A stretch of DNA of 49,191 nt. It comes from a virus. The stretch covers positions 1 through 49,191 of the IMG/VR virus record IMGVR_UViG_3300001683_000172. One strand, 5' to 3'. The notes under the pieces are model-generated. The model ran no database searches. It saw only the letters and a program-made list of their open reading frames with translations, and was not told the DNA's origin. This document shows, one piece after another, positions 34,022 through 41,584 of the stretch. Position numbers and translations under genes: made by a program. Within the stretch, counting starts at the first letter, position 1; the number at the start of each line of letters is the position of its first letter.

Positions 34022-35790
34022 TAGAATGTACCTCCATCAATTACTGAACTAACGGTTAAATTTCCATTACTTGCGTTATATCCAACTAATCCAGTAGTTA
34101 CTGCTGATGTATCAGCAGATGACATATATCCCACTTGAGTACTTGAAGGAACCTGAAAAGCTACAGAACTACCTGATGCTACACTTGCTCCAGTACTTAC
34201 AAAAACTGAACCAGTTACATGAGTAGATACACTCATATTTACTGTCGAACCATCATCTGTAATATTTGCTGAAGATTCTAATCTACCATTACCATCCACA
34301 ATTACAGGTCTATTTTCTGTTAAATCTGAAAGTCCCGATTGTACTGGGTGTCTATAATGTGTTGAACCACTAATTCCACTATACCAATAATCATTGGTTG
34401 CGTTCCATAATAATGATCCTGTATGTGCTGTACTTACTGCGTCTATAACTTGTATACCACTATCTACCGCTCCTCCAGCTGCGTTTAATGTTATTATATT
34501 GTCCCCAATATTAACTACTGTAGAGTCAACCGTTGTCGTAGTTCCTGACACGGTTAAATTGCCTGTGATCGAAGCGTTTCCTCCGACATTTAAATTTTCA
34601 ACTATACCTACACCACCATCAACAACCAAAGCACCTGTACTAGTTGTTGTTGAAGTTGTTGTATTGGCTACTTCTACTTGTCCATCGTGTCTAACATAAC
34701 CATCAAATTCTACATCTGGGTCTCCTGTTGATCCCCCAGTTGATGCAAACAAAGTATCTCGCGCGGTATCAATAGTAATAACTGAAGTACCATTTTCTTT
34801 TAAATCTACCCCAGTTAAACCTTCTAATGTTAATGCTCCTGCAGAAGTTGTAAAACTAGACGCTGCTCCAGCATCAATCGTAACTCCACTAGCTCCAGCA
34901 TTAATATCTACTAAAATTGCATTTAATTCTACTTCAGTTCTAGTACCAGTATCTCCACCTACTGTAATCTTTTGTCCAACTGAATCACCACCAATACTAA
35001 TTGCTGCTGCTGAAGAATCTATTGTAACTGCTCCACCAGCATCTACATCTACTGTACTAGATGGTGTCATTGAAATAGTTGTCATTCCTGTTTCAGATAA
35101 TGCTCCACCGCCAGAAAATTCCCAGGTTCCAGTATCATCACCGAATGATGCTCCTGCATTACCTTTTGCACTTAAAGTTGTAGTAGCAGTAATTGCAGTT
35201 GTAGTAGTACTATTAAATATATTTGTTGTAGTACTCTCAATAATATGCGGACCACCACTTGCTGATATAGAACCACTTAAATATAATGTATCCCACCTTT
35301 GACTATCACTACCTAAATTATATGTATCACTTGCATTAGGTACAATATTTGAAGTTACATCTGCGGCAAAAGATACTGAATCAGTAGCCGCATCTCCAAG
35401 TGTTAGATTTCCACCAACTGTAAGATTTCCTGTAATCTCTAAAGAACCTGTAATAGCTCTGCCAGCTATAGCCCCAGTTAAATCTAAATCTGTATTTCCA
35501 GCGGAATTTAATCTATAAAGTTTATAATTATCTGAATCGTAATGAATCAAATCATTAAAATTTGATCCACCAGTAATTCCACCTAAATTTGGTACGGCGG
35601 TACCATAAGATAACCTAGAAACGGGCAATCTATTAGTACCATCAGTATGTCCTACTACTAATGCAGATTTTAATGCTGCGTCACCAATATTAGCTACTGA
35701 ACTAGTAACTACACCAATTTCACCATTATTTAGATTCACACCGCTTAAATTTGCCAGTGTTCCTCTTCGATGTTTAATGATCTGTGCCAT
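34021..35790 (-). CDS. Tail fibre protein, 589 aa
   Basis: The N-terminus MAQIIKHRRGTLANLSGVNL NNGEIGVV is a second member of the Mtd-N-like 'IKxRRGT...GEIG' start. The body has SDTYNLGSDSQRWDTLYLSG and many Thr/Ser/Gly beta repeats (VTIDSSAAAISIGGDSVGQK). The C-terminus holds ASNGNLTVSSVIDGGTF, similar to the end of the 80-aa gene that follows. It is probably the first shaft gene of an operon of four coupled fibre genes (35790 to 33492). The ribosome-binding site is TAGGAGAA. Confidence 0.8.
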   Translation of the reverse strand: MAQIIKHRRGTLANLSGVNLNNGEIGVVTSSVANIGDAALKSALVVGHTDGTNRLPVSRLSYGTAVPNLGGITGGSNFNDLIHYDSDNYKLYRLNSAGNTDLDLTGAIAGRAITGSLEITGNLTVGGNLTLGDAATDSVSFAADVTSNIVPNASDTYNLGSDSQRWDTLYLSGSISASGGPHIIESTTTNIFNSTTTTAITATTTLSAKGNAGASFGDDTGTWEFSGGGALSETGMTTISMTPSSTVDVDAGGAVTIDSSAAAISIGGDSVGQKITVGGDTGTRTEVELNAILVDINAGASGVTIDAGAASSFTTSAGALTLEGLTGVDLKENGTSVITIDTARDTLFASTGGSTGDPDVEFDGYVRHDGQVEVANTTTSTTTSTGALVVDGGVGIVENLNVGGNASITGNLTVSGTTTTVDSTVVNIGDNIITLNAAGGAVDSGIQVIDAVSTAHTGSLLWNATNDYWYSGISGSTHYRHPVQSGLSDLTENRPVIVDGNGRLESSANITDDGSTVNMSVSTHVTGSVFVSTGASVASGSSVAFQVPSSTQVGYMSSADTSAVTTGLVGYNASNGNLTVSSVIDGGTF

Positions 35791-35824
35791 TAAATTTTTC
35801 TCCTAGAAAGTACTTTTCTTCTAC

Positions 35825-35834
35825 TATAAATATG
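35825..35834 (-). promoter_or_regulatory. Promoter-like motif CATATTTATA before the 589-aa fibre gene
   Basis: The coding strand reads GTCATATTTATAGTAGAAG, 35 nt before the ATG, in the 71-nt gap after the short gp15-like gene. It is the same core (ATATTTAT) as the other structural promoter-like sites. Confidence 0.45.
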
Positions 35835-35861
35835 ACATTTATTTAATTTTAGTGTGTTCAT

Positions 35862-36629
35862 TTAAATTAATTCTTCTTTCATTATCATTCTTTTTGGACT
35901 AAGATATTTTTGAGTTGTAATTAAATCATTATAAGACTTCGGTAATAAATATCCATTTAAAATCACACTAAATTCAGTTTTTACTAATCGTTCATTATCT
36001 GCCACTTCTGTAGCATCTGTAAAAGTCTCTATAATAGTTTTAAATTTCATTTTTCCGGGTTCTCCCCAATATGCTCCTGCACTAAAATTTATTTTTTCTA
36101 TAAGTTTATTCATTTGATTCATAAAAGAAGTCCAAATAATAAAATCATAATTTAATATCATATAATCTGGAACTGCTACATTATAAAATTCGTTCTGTGG
36201 TATTAAATTTTGTTGAACAGTTAACTTATCATACCTATTCTTTTTGCTCCATTTAGTTCCAAATGTATAATGTAATTTAGGATCATTTGCATCCAATTTA
36301 TCAACTGGAATACTTGTATTTTTTTCCATTCCAGTTCGTTGAAATACAATCAGTGGAGTCATTAATTGTCTTTTTTTATCTCTCAAATACCCTGTCTTTC
36401 TAATAGAATTCCATCTCTCTGGATTAGCATATAAGACAGGCACTTTAACTTGTTCTCCAGATTCCTCTACTGTTGGTTGTATTACATTATTAAAATAATA
36501 CATAATAGCCGAATCCATATCCATAATCTCAACAGATATATTTTTTACATTATCATCTCTTTTATATTCCCTACCTCTATTAATATCTTTCTTTTGTATT
36601 TTAGGTGTAGGTTTTTTTCTTGCCATCAA
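35862..36629 (-). CDS. 15: Tail sheath completion/stabilising protein gp15-like, short paralogue
   Basis: 255 aa. The order and spacing match T4 gp15: SAIMYYFNNVIQPTVEESGE and QVKVPVLYANPERW (T4 'IRVPITYAS'), RQLMTPLIVFQRTG (T4 'LPRINLHLVD'), MILNYDFIIWTSFMNQMNKL (T4 'MIYELSIFTRYEDDMFQIV'), and ERLVKTEFSVILNGYLLP (T4 'RRRIEWSLTFEVNGWMYP'). It caps the sheath next to the neck. It is clearly a paralogue of residues 1-260 of the 457-aa protein at 41581-42954 (identical VKVPVLYANPERW and GAYWGEPGK segments) but lacks that protein's C-terminal domain. Having two copies is unusual. Confidence 0.8.
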   Translation of the reverse strand: MMARKKPTPKIQKKDINRGREYKRDDNVKNISVEIMDMDSAIMYYFNNVIQPTVEESGEQVKVPVLYANPERWNSIRKTGYLRDKKRQLMTPLIVFQRTGMEKNTSIPVDKLDANDPKLHYTFGTKWSKKNRYDKLTVQQNLIPQNEFYNVAVPDYMILNYDFIIWTSFMNQMNKLIEKINFSAGAYWGEPGKMKFKTIIETFTDATEVADNERLVKTEFSVILNGYLLPKSYNDLITTQKYLSPKRMIMKEELI

Positions 36630-36635
36630 TTACTC

Positions 36636-37421
36636 CTAATTAAACGCATCGCCCAAATCTAATGTACCAGAATCATCTCTATTGGTTAAAGTTCCTAAAT
36701 TTTCTACTGTCAATCCACCTTTAAGGTATAATGATCCTGTTATTTTATGTGTATCATCAGCACTATCACCAAATATAGTTGAACCACGTACTTCAAGTCC
36801 TGTTGCTAAAGTTTTACCCACATATTGATAAACTGACATATAAAGATAATCACTATTAGATGGGTCTACTGAAGAATTCATAAACTGTAATACTCCAGTT
36901 TTATAATCAAACTGATAATCATTAGTTGAAACTATATCATCTCCATCTAATGAACCAGTCTGTAAACTATGACTAACTGCTGAAGATTTATATAAAGCTG
37001 CTAAATATCCAGGAGTTGTATCCTCAGTTGTAGAAGTTGCTAACGCAGATGTTGAATATTTTGGTGATATAAAATTTGTTTGTTGGTTAGAATCAATCAA
37101 CTGTGCACCAATTCCACTATCGCTTCCCGATGGATTCAAGAAAAACCAAACCTCATTATTAGTATTTGATTTTGTTAATTTTTGTCTATACCAATACTTC
37201 ATTACACTTGATCCAGAAACAGTATGTGTTGCACTAATTTGAGAACTTCCACTAAAAGGTAATCCCGAAGATGGTAAATATCCTGCTTCAGTATAAATCT
37301 CAGATGCTTGTAAATCAAGTACATTTGTAAATGCTTCTTGTGCAGCGGTAAGAGTATCGTGAGTATATCTTCTCGACGCTAATAATCTACTTGATTTTGA
37401 CCCTGAATCTAAAGTTGCCAT
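36636..37421 (-). CDS. Virion structural protein in the fibre/neck locus, 261 aa
   Basis: A Ser/Thr-rich beta protein with MATLDSGSKSSRLLASRRYT at the start. The middle, MKYWYRQKLTKSNTNNEVWF followed by FLNPSG, is folded rather than repetitive, and the C-terminus DDTHKITGSLYLKGGLTVEN resembles fibre-shaft repeats. It ends 6 nt before the start of the short gp15-like gene, so the two are coupled. Function is uncertain; a fibre base or neck-appendage protein is possible. Confidence 0.7.
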   Translation of the reverse strand: MATLDSGSKSSRLLASRRYTHDTLTAAQEAFTNVLDLQASEIYTEAGYLPSSGLPFSGSSQISATHTVSGSSVMKYWYRQKLTKSNTNNEVWFFLNPSGSDSGIGAQLIDSNQQTNFISPKYSTSALATSTTEDTTPGYLAALYKSSAVSHSLQTGSLDGDDIVSTNDYQFDYKTGVLQFMNSSVDPSNSDYLYMSVYQYVGKTLATGLEVRGSTIFGDSADDTHKITGSLYLKGGLTVENLGTLTNRDDSGTLDLGDAFN

Positions 37422-37430
37422 TTCTTATTC

Positions 37431-37565
37431 CTAACTATAACTTAATGTTATTGAAGTTACAGGAGATGGATCTCCCTTATATCTAATTATCACATAAAGT
37501 TCATTATCACTTGCATCTAAATACATTCCGTCTGCATTTCTTATTGGTATTGTATATTCTGTAAA
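37431..37565 (-). pseudogene. 3' terminal fragment of the broken fibre gene (third frame)
   Basis: Without a start codon, the frame reads FTEYTIPIRNADGMYLDASD followed by NELYVIIRYKGDPSPVTSIT and LSYS before a TAG at 37431. This is convincing coding sequence in a third frame, continuing directly where the 98-aa middle fragment runs out (QNIQYQ stop). One extra T in the TTT at 37563-37565 would restore the frame. Confidence 0.65.
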
Positions 37566-37837
37566 CTAATTGATGTAGTGAATGGATTTTTAAAATTATC
37601 TGATGCCATATCTGCTTCAATCAAGTTATTTGTTAATTTTGTTGGGTCATATATTCTTGCAACACCTAAAGAAGCATTATTACCACTACCGTTTCCTGAA
37701 CTTTCAAATAATATTGCCGCCGCTACACTATCTGCTGTAGTTGCTGCCCAATTAACTAATGTCTTACCCACATCAAGAGTCATACTTGAATATGTACTTC
37801 CAGGTGTTTGAAATCTTCTGATATAATTGCAAACCAA
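37541..37837 (-). pseudogene. Middle fragment of the broken fibre gene (second frame)
   Basis: Opens only with TTG (98 aa). The meaningful part is TPGSTYSSMTLDVGKTLVNW, then AAAILFESSGNGSGNNASLG and ARIYDPTKLTNNLIEADMAS. This follows on from the 651-aa frame (GGTYRYWFAIISEDFK) if one A is added to the AAA at about 37816, giving ...ISEDFK-TPGSTYSS. No ribosome-binding site precedes the TTG. I read it as part of the same fibre, not a separate gene. Confidence 0.6.
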
Positions 37838-39735
37838 TATCTATAAGTTCCACCTGGCTCTACCAAATATCCTGGTTTTACCTGTAAATCATAATTACCT
37901 AATACACTATTCCCCGCATCATTAGTTTGAAAACTATCTGTTGTAAAATATGCTCCATTAAATGAAGTTACATTATCTGCTATTACTATTCTAAAATCTT
38001 CACCTGTAAATGTTTCAGTCAAATCTTGTAAGGTATTTGAATCATATCCTTGTGCTCTACCATATACTCCTAAACTACCACTAGCTGCTAGTTGACTAAA
38101 ATCTCCTGCAGTATGATATGAAATAGTTTGAGTATCTAATGTGGATTGTGTACTATCTCTATTTCTTGCTTTTGTAGCTACTGTAAAAGATGAATCCCCT
38201 AGTCCTGTTTGATTTATATTTTCATTATTTCCACTATCAAAACTAACTGAAGCAGTAACTATAGCAATATCATTATATCTTGGAACACCACTATCTACAG
38301 CAGTAGTTCCATCACTTTGGAATAATTTACCACTTGTTTGTACCGTTCCACCATTTGTGGAAATTACATCTCCACTTATTGAAACACTACCTGCGCCGAC
38401 TGAAGCTGCTGACATATCTACTAATGTAGTTGATGCGGCATACATTGGATTAAACAATCCTGTAATCTTTGTAGATACTTCATACGTTGTATCTAATAAA
38501 TATGGAGCTCCACTTAAACTTCTTGATGTAGCAGTTAATGCTTTCTGTGCTGTACCCACATCTGCTAAAGTATTAGTTCCAATATCACTATCTATTTGAT
38601 CAATCGGAGCCCAAAAATTATTTTTTGTAGTTCCATTAACTTCTTGATACGTTGTACTTGACCCACTTGCTATTCCAACTACCAAATCATGAAATCTATA
38701 ATATCCACTCGCAGATACAGAAGTCCAATCAGCATTAGAAGCATGATATTTTCTTGTCAATGAACCACTTAACAAAGTCCCACCTACATCTGCAAACTTA
38801 CCATCTTGATATGCTGATGGTATAACTGCTGGTTGTGTTGTTACCAACTTAGTTATATTTAATCCATTTGATGTTCCAAATGAACTTAATGTTAAATCTA
38901 ACCTTGATTGTGTAGTATAAGTATTAGAACTTTCATCTGGTGCTGCTATACTACCAGAATCACTAAATGAGTGTGTAGCATGTGCCCTAAGTTTAAAATT
39001 AGCAGCCGCTCCACTTGATAATCCACCCAATCCAAATAATTCTGTATCATTAGAAGAACTAATTGCAGTGGACCCACCAGAATTTGAATCAAAATCTATA
39101 TAATAACTTGGCCCATTATCATGATATACTGAAATACCACTAAAAATTGTTGAACCTACACTAGCCCAATCTCTTGATACTAAATAATTTAATGTTGCGT
39201 TACTTAATGAAGTATAATTTGTAGGTACATATCCACCAATTGAATCTACAAGTCCCAAACTATTTTCATTTGTATCTACACTTGCAAATGTTTTAGTATT
39301 TGGTGCCGCATCTGCTACATCTAATGATGAACTTAATACTCCTGACATAAATCTTAAAATTTCACTTACATGAGTTGTATTATCAAAATTATTAAAATAA
39401 CTTCCCTCTAAACTTGTACCCCATGCATTAGAAGTTGGATATCCATTAGTTATATTATTTGATGTAATTGCAGTTGATGCTGATGCCACCGCATTAACTT
39501 TTAATGAACCAGTAACTTGTAAATCATTTGTAGTAGAATACGCCGATCCAGTTGTATTAAAAATTCCTAACTCACCGGTTATACCAGCAGTCGGAATATT
39601 AGTTATAGAACTTCCATCTCCCGCAAATTTGGAAGCACTAATTGTTCCTACTCCTCCAGTAGCAATTAATGAACCAGATAAGGTAAAAGAACCTGTAAGT
39701 TTAGGATTTAACTGTCGGCTGTGTATAAGTGCCAT
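37780..39735 (-). CDS. Tail fibre protein, N-terminal 651 aa of a frame-broken gene
   Basis: MALIHSRQLNPKLTGSFTLS followed by FAGDGSSITNIPTAGITGEL gives a fibre N-terminus and the GDGS.(I/L)TN module seen throughout the locus. The body is Ser/Thr/Asn-rich beta structure with VQTSGKLFQSDGTTAVDSGV and KPGYLVEPGGTYRYWFAIIS. The frame then runs into an unlikely end (EDFKHLEVHIQV) while coding sequence continues in another frame, and then in a third down to 37431. A restored product would be about 768 aa. The two breaks fall in short A and T runs, which points to sequence errors or recent loss-of-function mutations. Confidence 0.75.
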   Translation of the reverse strand: MALIHSRQLNPKLTGSFTLSGSLIATGGVGTISASKFAGDGSSITNIPTAGITGELGIFNTTGSAYSTTNDLQVTGSLKVNAVASASTAITSNNITNGYPTSNAWGTSLEGSYFNNFDNTTHVSEILRFMSGVLSSSLDVADAAPNTKTFASVDTNENSLGLVDSIGGYVPTNYTSLSNATLNYLVSRDWASVGSTIFSGISVYHDNGPSYYIDFDSNSGGSTAISSSNDTELFGLGGLSSGAAANFKLRAHATHSFSDSGSIAAPDESSNTYTTQSRLDLTLSSFGTSNGLNITKLVTTQPAVIPSAYQDGKFADVGGTLLSGSLTRKYHASNADWTSVSASGYYRFHDLVVGIASGSSTTYQEVNGTTKNNFWAPIDQIDSDIGTNTLADVGTAQKALTATSRSLSGAPYLLDTTYEVSTKITGLFNPMYAASTTLVDMSAASVGAGSVSISGDVISTNGGTVQTSGKLFQSDGTTAVDSGVPRYNDIAIVTASVSFDSGNNENINQTGLGDSSFTVATKARNRDSTQSTLDTQTISYHTAGDFSQLAASGSLGVYGRAQGYDSNTLQDLTETFTGEDFRIVIADNVTSFNGAYFTTDSFQTNDAGNSVLGNYDLQVKPGYLVEPGGTYRYWFAIISEDFKHLEVHIQV

Positions 39736-39988
39736 TCTCTTCTCGTTTTAAATTTTCCCAATAAATTTTCATACTTTTAGAAATACGTTTTTTATGCATA
39801 TTGGTCTTAGGTTGTTTCAATTTCTCAATAGTATCCATTGAAACTTTTCTGTCCATTTGAGCGCAAGATTTGCATACAGTATTATTTCCAACTGCTCTAT
39901 CAAAAGTATCTTTTCTTGTATAGGTTATCATCCTATTACAATCAGGACACCTTCTATTTTTTCTATTTTTCCAATGACGTTTTCTCAT
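39701..39988 (-). CDS. Small zinc-ribbon protein with NUMOD-like tail, 95 aa
   Basis: Contains CPDCNRMITYTRKDTFDRAV then CKSCAQM, a CxxC...CxxC zinc ribbon (residues 14-17 and 39-42). A basic helical segment, KLKQPKTNMHKKRISKSMKI followed by YWENLKRE, resembles the NUMOD3-type DNA-binding helix of homing endonucleases ('..kkiSksmkk.w'). No HNH, GIY-YIG or LAGLIDADG nuclease motif is present. It may be a remnant of a homing endonuclease or a small DNA-binding regulator. It is out of place among fibre genes and overlaps the following fibre gene by 35 nt. The leader is only a few nt after a promoter-like motif. Confidence 0.7.
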   Translation of the reverse strand: MRKRHWKNRKNRRCPDCNRMITYTRKDTFDRAVGNNTVCKSCAQMDRKVSMDTIEKLKQPKTNMHKKRISKSMKIYWENLKREENGTYTQPTVKS

Positions 39989-39994
39989 ATCAAT

Positions 39995-40003
39995 TATAAA
40001 TAT
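39995..40003 (-). promoter_or_regulatory. Promoter-like motif ATATTTATA before the zinc-ribbon gene
   Basis: The coding strand reads TTAGATATTTATAATTG, ending only 7 nt before the zinc-ribbon ATG. That is too close for a normal leader. It may instead serve the fibre gene that starts at 39735, or the zinc-ribbon protein starts later. Confidence 0.35.
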
Positions 40004-40045
40004 CTAAAAGTAGTAAAAGAAAAGTGGAAGTTAAAAATTAATGTA

Positions 40046-41047
40046 TTACGAATCAAATTTTCCGTGAGCAATAATCTCATCATCAGATTCTAATACATAA
40101 CCTATTGAAGAAGTATTAACCTTTAAAAGAAAATTACTACCATTTTGTTGTATTTCTAACGCATCATGTTCCATATATTGTCCATTTAAGAAAAATACAA
40201 AATCATTTTCACCTACCGATGTTAATCCACTTGGTGCAGATGCCATCGTAGCAGTAAAACTTGCTGTCTCATATCCAGATATATCATTTAAACTTACAGC
40301 TCCACTAAAAGACGCAGCTTTCTTTACATAAGATTTTCTTAAAAATTCATTTCTATGGTCTACATAAAGTTTTGAAGTAGCTGATGTATTTAAACTTGCA
40401 GTAGCTGGTAAACCCAATACCTCACCATCACCACTAAAAGTAAGATTACCCGCACTTGCCATTGTAGAGGTTGCTAATGAGGTAATTGTTTTGTTGGTTA
40501 ATGTATCGGTTGTAGAAACACCAACTATATTGATATTACTACCAGCGGCATTATCTATAGCCCATCTTGTTTCACTATGATCAAATACTAATTGTGCATT
40601 TGTTCCACCACTTCTACCAACTCTTAATCCAGCGTCTGCAGAACTTAATGCAGTAGAACCTGTAAAATTTAAATCTATAATTGGATCTTCTACTTGCATT
40701 GTAGCAACATTTGCTACACTTTGACTACCCTCTACAATTAAATCGCCATAAATTTTCAATGATCCAGTCATATAACCCGCTGGATTTAAAGTCATTATTA
40801 ACTGACTACCATAACTTCCAGAAGTATATATATTACCACCAGTATCATCATATAAATAATAATTTGCACCTTGTACAATCCCTGTAAGACCTGCATCTAG
40901 AGAACCAGTTCCTAAATCATCTTGAGTAAAGTCATCCCAAATTACATCATATAATCCCGTAGCTGGGTTTATAGCACTACCAACTCTCAAAACTTGTTTT
41001 GCAATTGTTGAAGCTTGTGCTTGTCTTGTTAAATCAATTAATGCCAT
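40046..41047 (-). CDS. Fibre/appendage structural protein, 333 aa
   Basis: MALIDLTRQAQASTIAKQVL is a helical N-terminal arm. MQVEDPIIDLNFTGSTALSS, then AGLRVGRSGGTNAQLVFDHS and RWAIDN, is a fibre module seen in many marine phages. VSTTDTLTNKTITS is the common 'TDTLTNKT' repeat. The C-terminal about 70 aa (ENDFVFFLNGQYMEHDALEI, then SSIGYVLESDDEIIAHGKF) resemble the C-terminal end of the 457-aa gp15-like protein, suggesting a shared beta domain. It is coupled with the preceding gene (3-nt gap). Confidence 0.75.
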   Translation of the reverse strand: MALIDLTRQAQASTIAKQVLRVGSAINPATGLYDVIWDDFTQDDLGTGSLDAGLTGIVQGANYYLYDDTGGNIYTSGSYGSQLIMTLNPAGYMTGSLKIYGDLIVEGSQSVANVATMQVEDPIIDLNFTGSTALSSADAGLRVGRSGGTNAQLVFDHSETRWAIDNAAGSNINIVGVSTTDTLTNKTITSLATSTMASAGNLTFSGDGEVLGLPATASLNTSATSKLYVDHRNEFLRKSYVKKAASFSGAVSLNDISGYETASFTATMASAPSGLTSVGENDFVFFLNGQYMEHDALEIQQNGSNFLLKVNTSSIGYVLESDDEIIAHGKFDS

Positions 41048-41050
41048 AAT

Positions 41051-41584
41051 TTAATCCAAATCTATTGGTTGTATTTTATATCTAAAAATAATTTGATCTC
41101 CACTTTTTAAAGTTATACCCTTAATAGTCCCCGCTACTCCACTGGTGTCATTAGTTTTTTTTCTAAGCCTTACTTTTTTATAATTATCAGCAAAATAAAA
41201 GTCTGTGCCTATTGCAGTTGTCCATGGCGGTTTACTAATTTGTTGAATTTGGTTAACTGAAAACTTGAAAGAACTAGGTCTAGGTTGATATTTCGAAACA
41301 GAATGTAATACACTCAAATCAAACTCCTGATAATCTGAAGTAGATGTAGATATATCAGTAAATCCTAATTCCCTTACTCTTACCCTACTAAAATCTCGCA
41401 TCGCCCCCAAAGACAAAATATCATATTTAATAGTTGGAGCTCCGTCTAAATTATTCATTCTATAAGGTAAATTTGAACCTGACTCATCAGTAAATTCAAT
41501 TTTATCAGCATTAAATATTGATTCGCTTACTGGTGAAACAAATTTCCTTAAATTTCCCTTATATCCTTCTAATTGTGTTATCAT
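41051..41584 (-). CDS. Virion protein of unknown function, 177 aa
   Basis: The sequence begins MITQLEGYKGNLRKFVSPVS with ESIFNADKIEFTDESG. It ends VAGTIKGITLKSGDQIIFRY, a beta-rich ending similar in kind to those of the neighbouring proteins. It overlaps the gp15-like gene by 4 nt (ATGA), so it is translationally coupled. Its position between neck and fibre genes suggests a connector or appendage protein. No family recognised. Confidence 0.7.
   Translation of the reverse strand: MITQLEGYKGNLRKFVSPVSESIFNADKIEFTDESGSNLPYRMNNLDGAPTIKYDILSLGAMRDFSRVRVRELGFTDISTSTSDYQEFDLSVLHSVSKYQPRPSSFKFSVNQIQQISKPPWTTAIGTDFYFADNYKKVRLRKKTNDTSGVAGTIKGITLKSGDQIIFRYKIQPIDLD

Noticed and set aside
37800-37840. 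Programmed frameshift inside the 651-aa fibre gene
   Set aside because: No X-XXY-YYZ heptamer lies in the right phase, and a second shift is needed only about 250 nt later. Two single-base losses explain it better.
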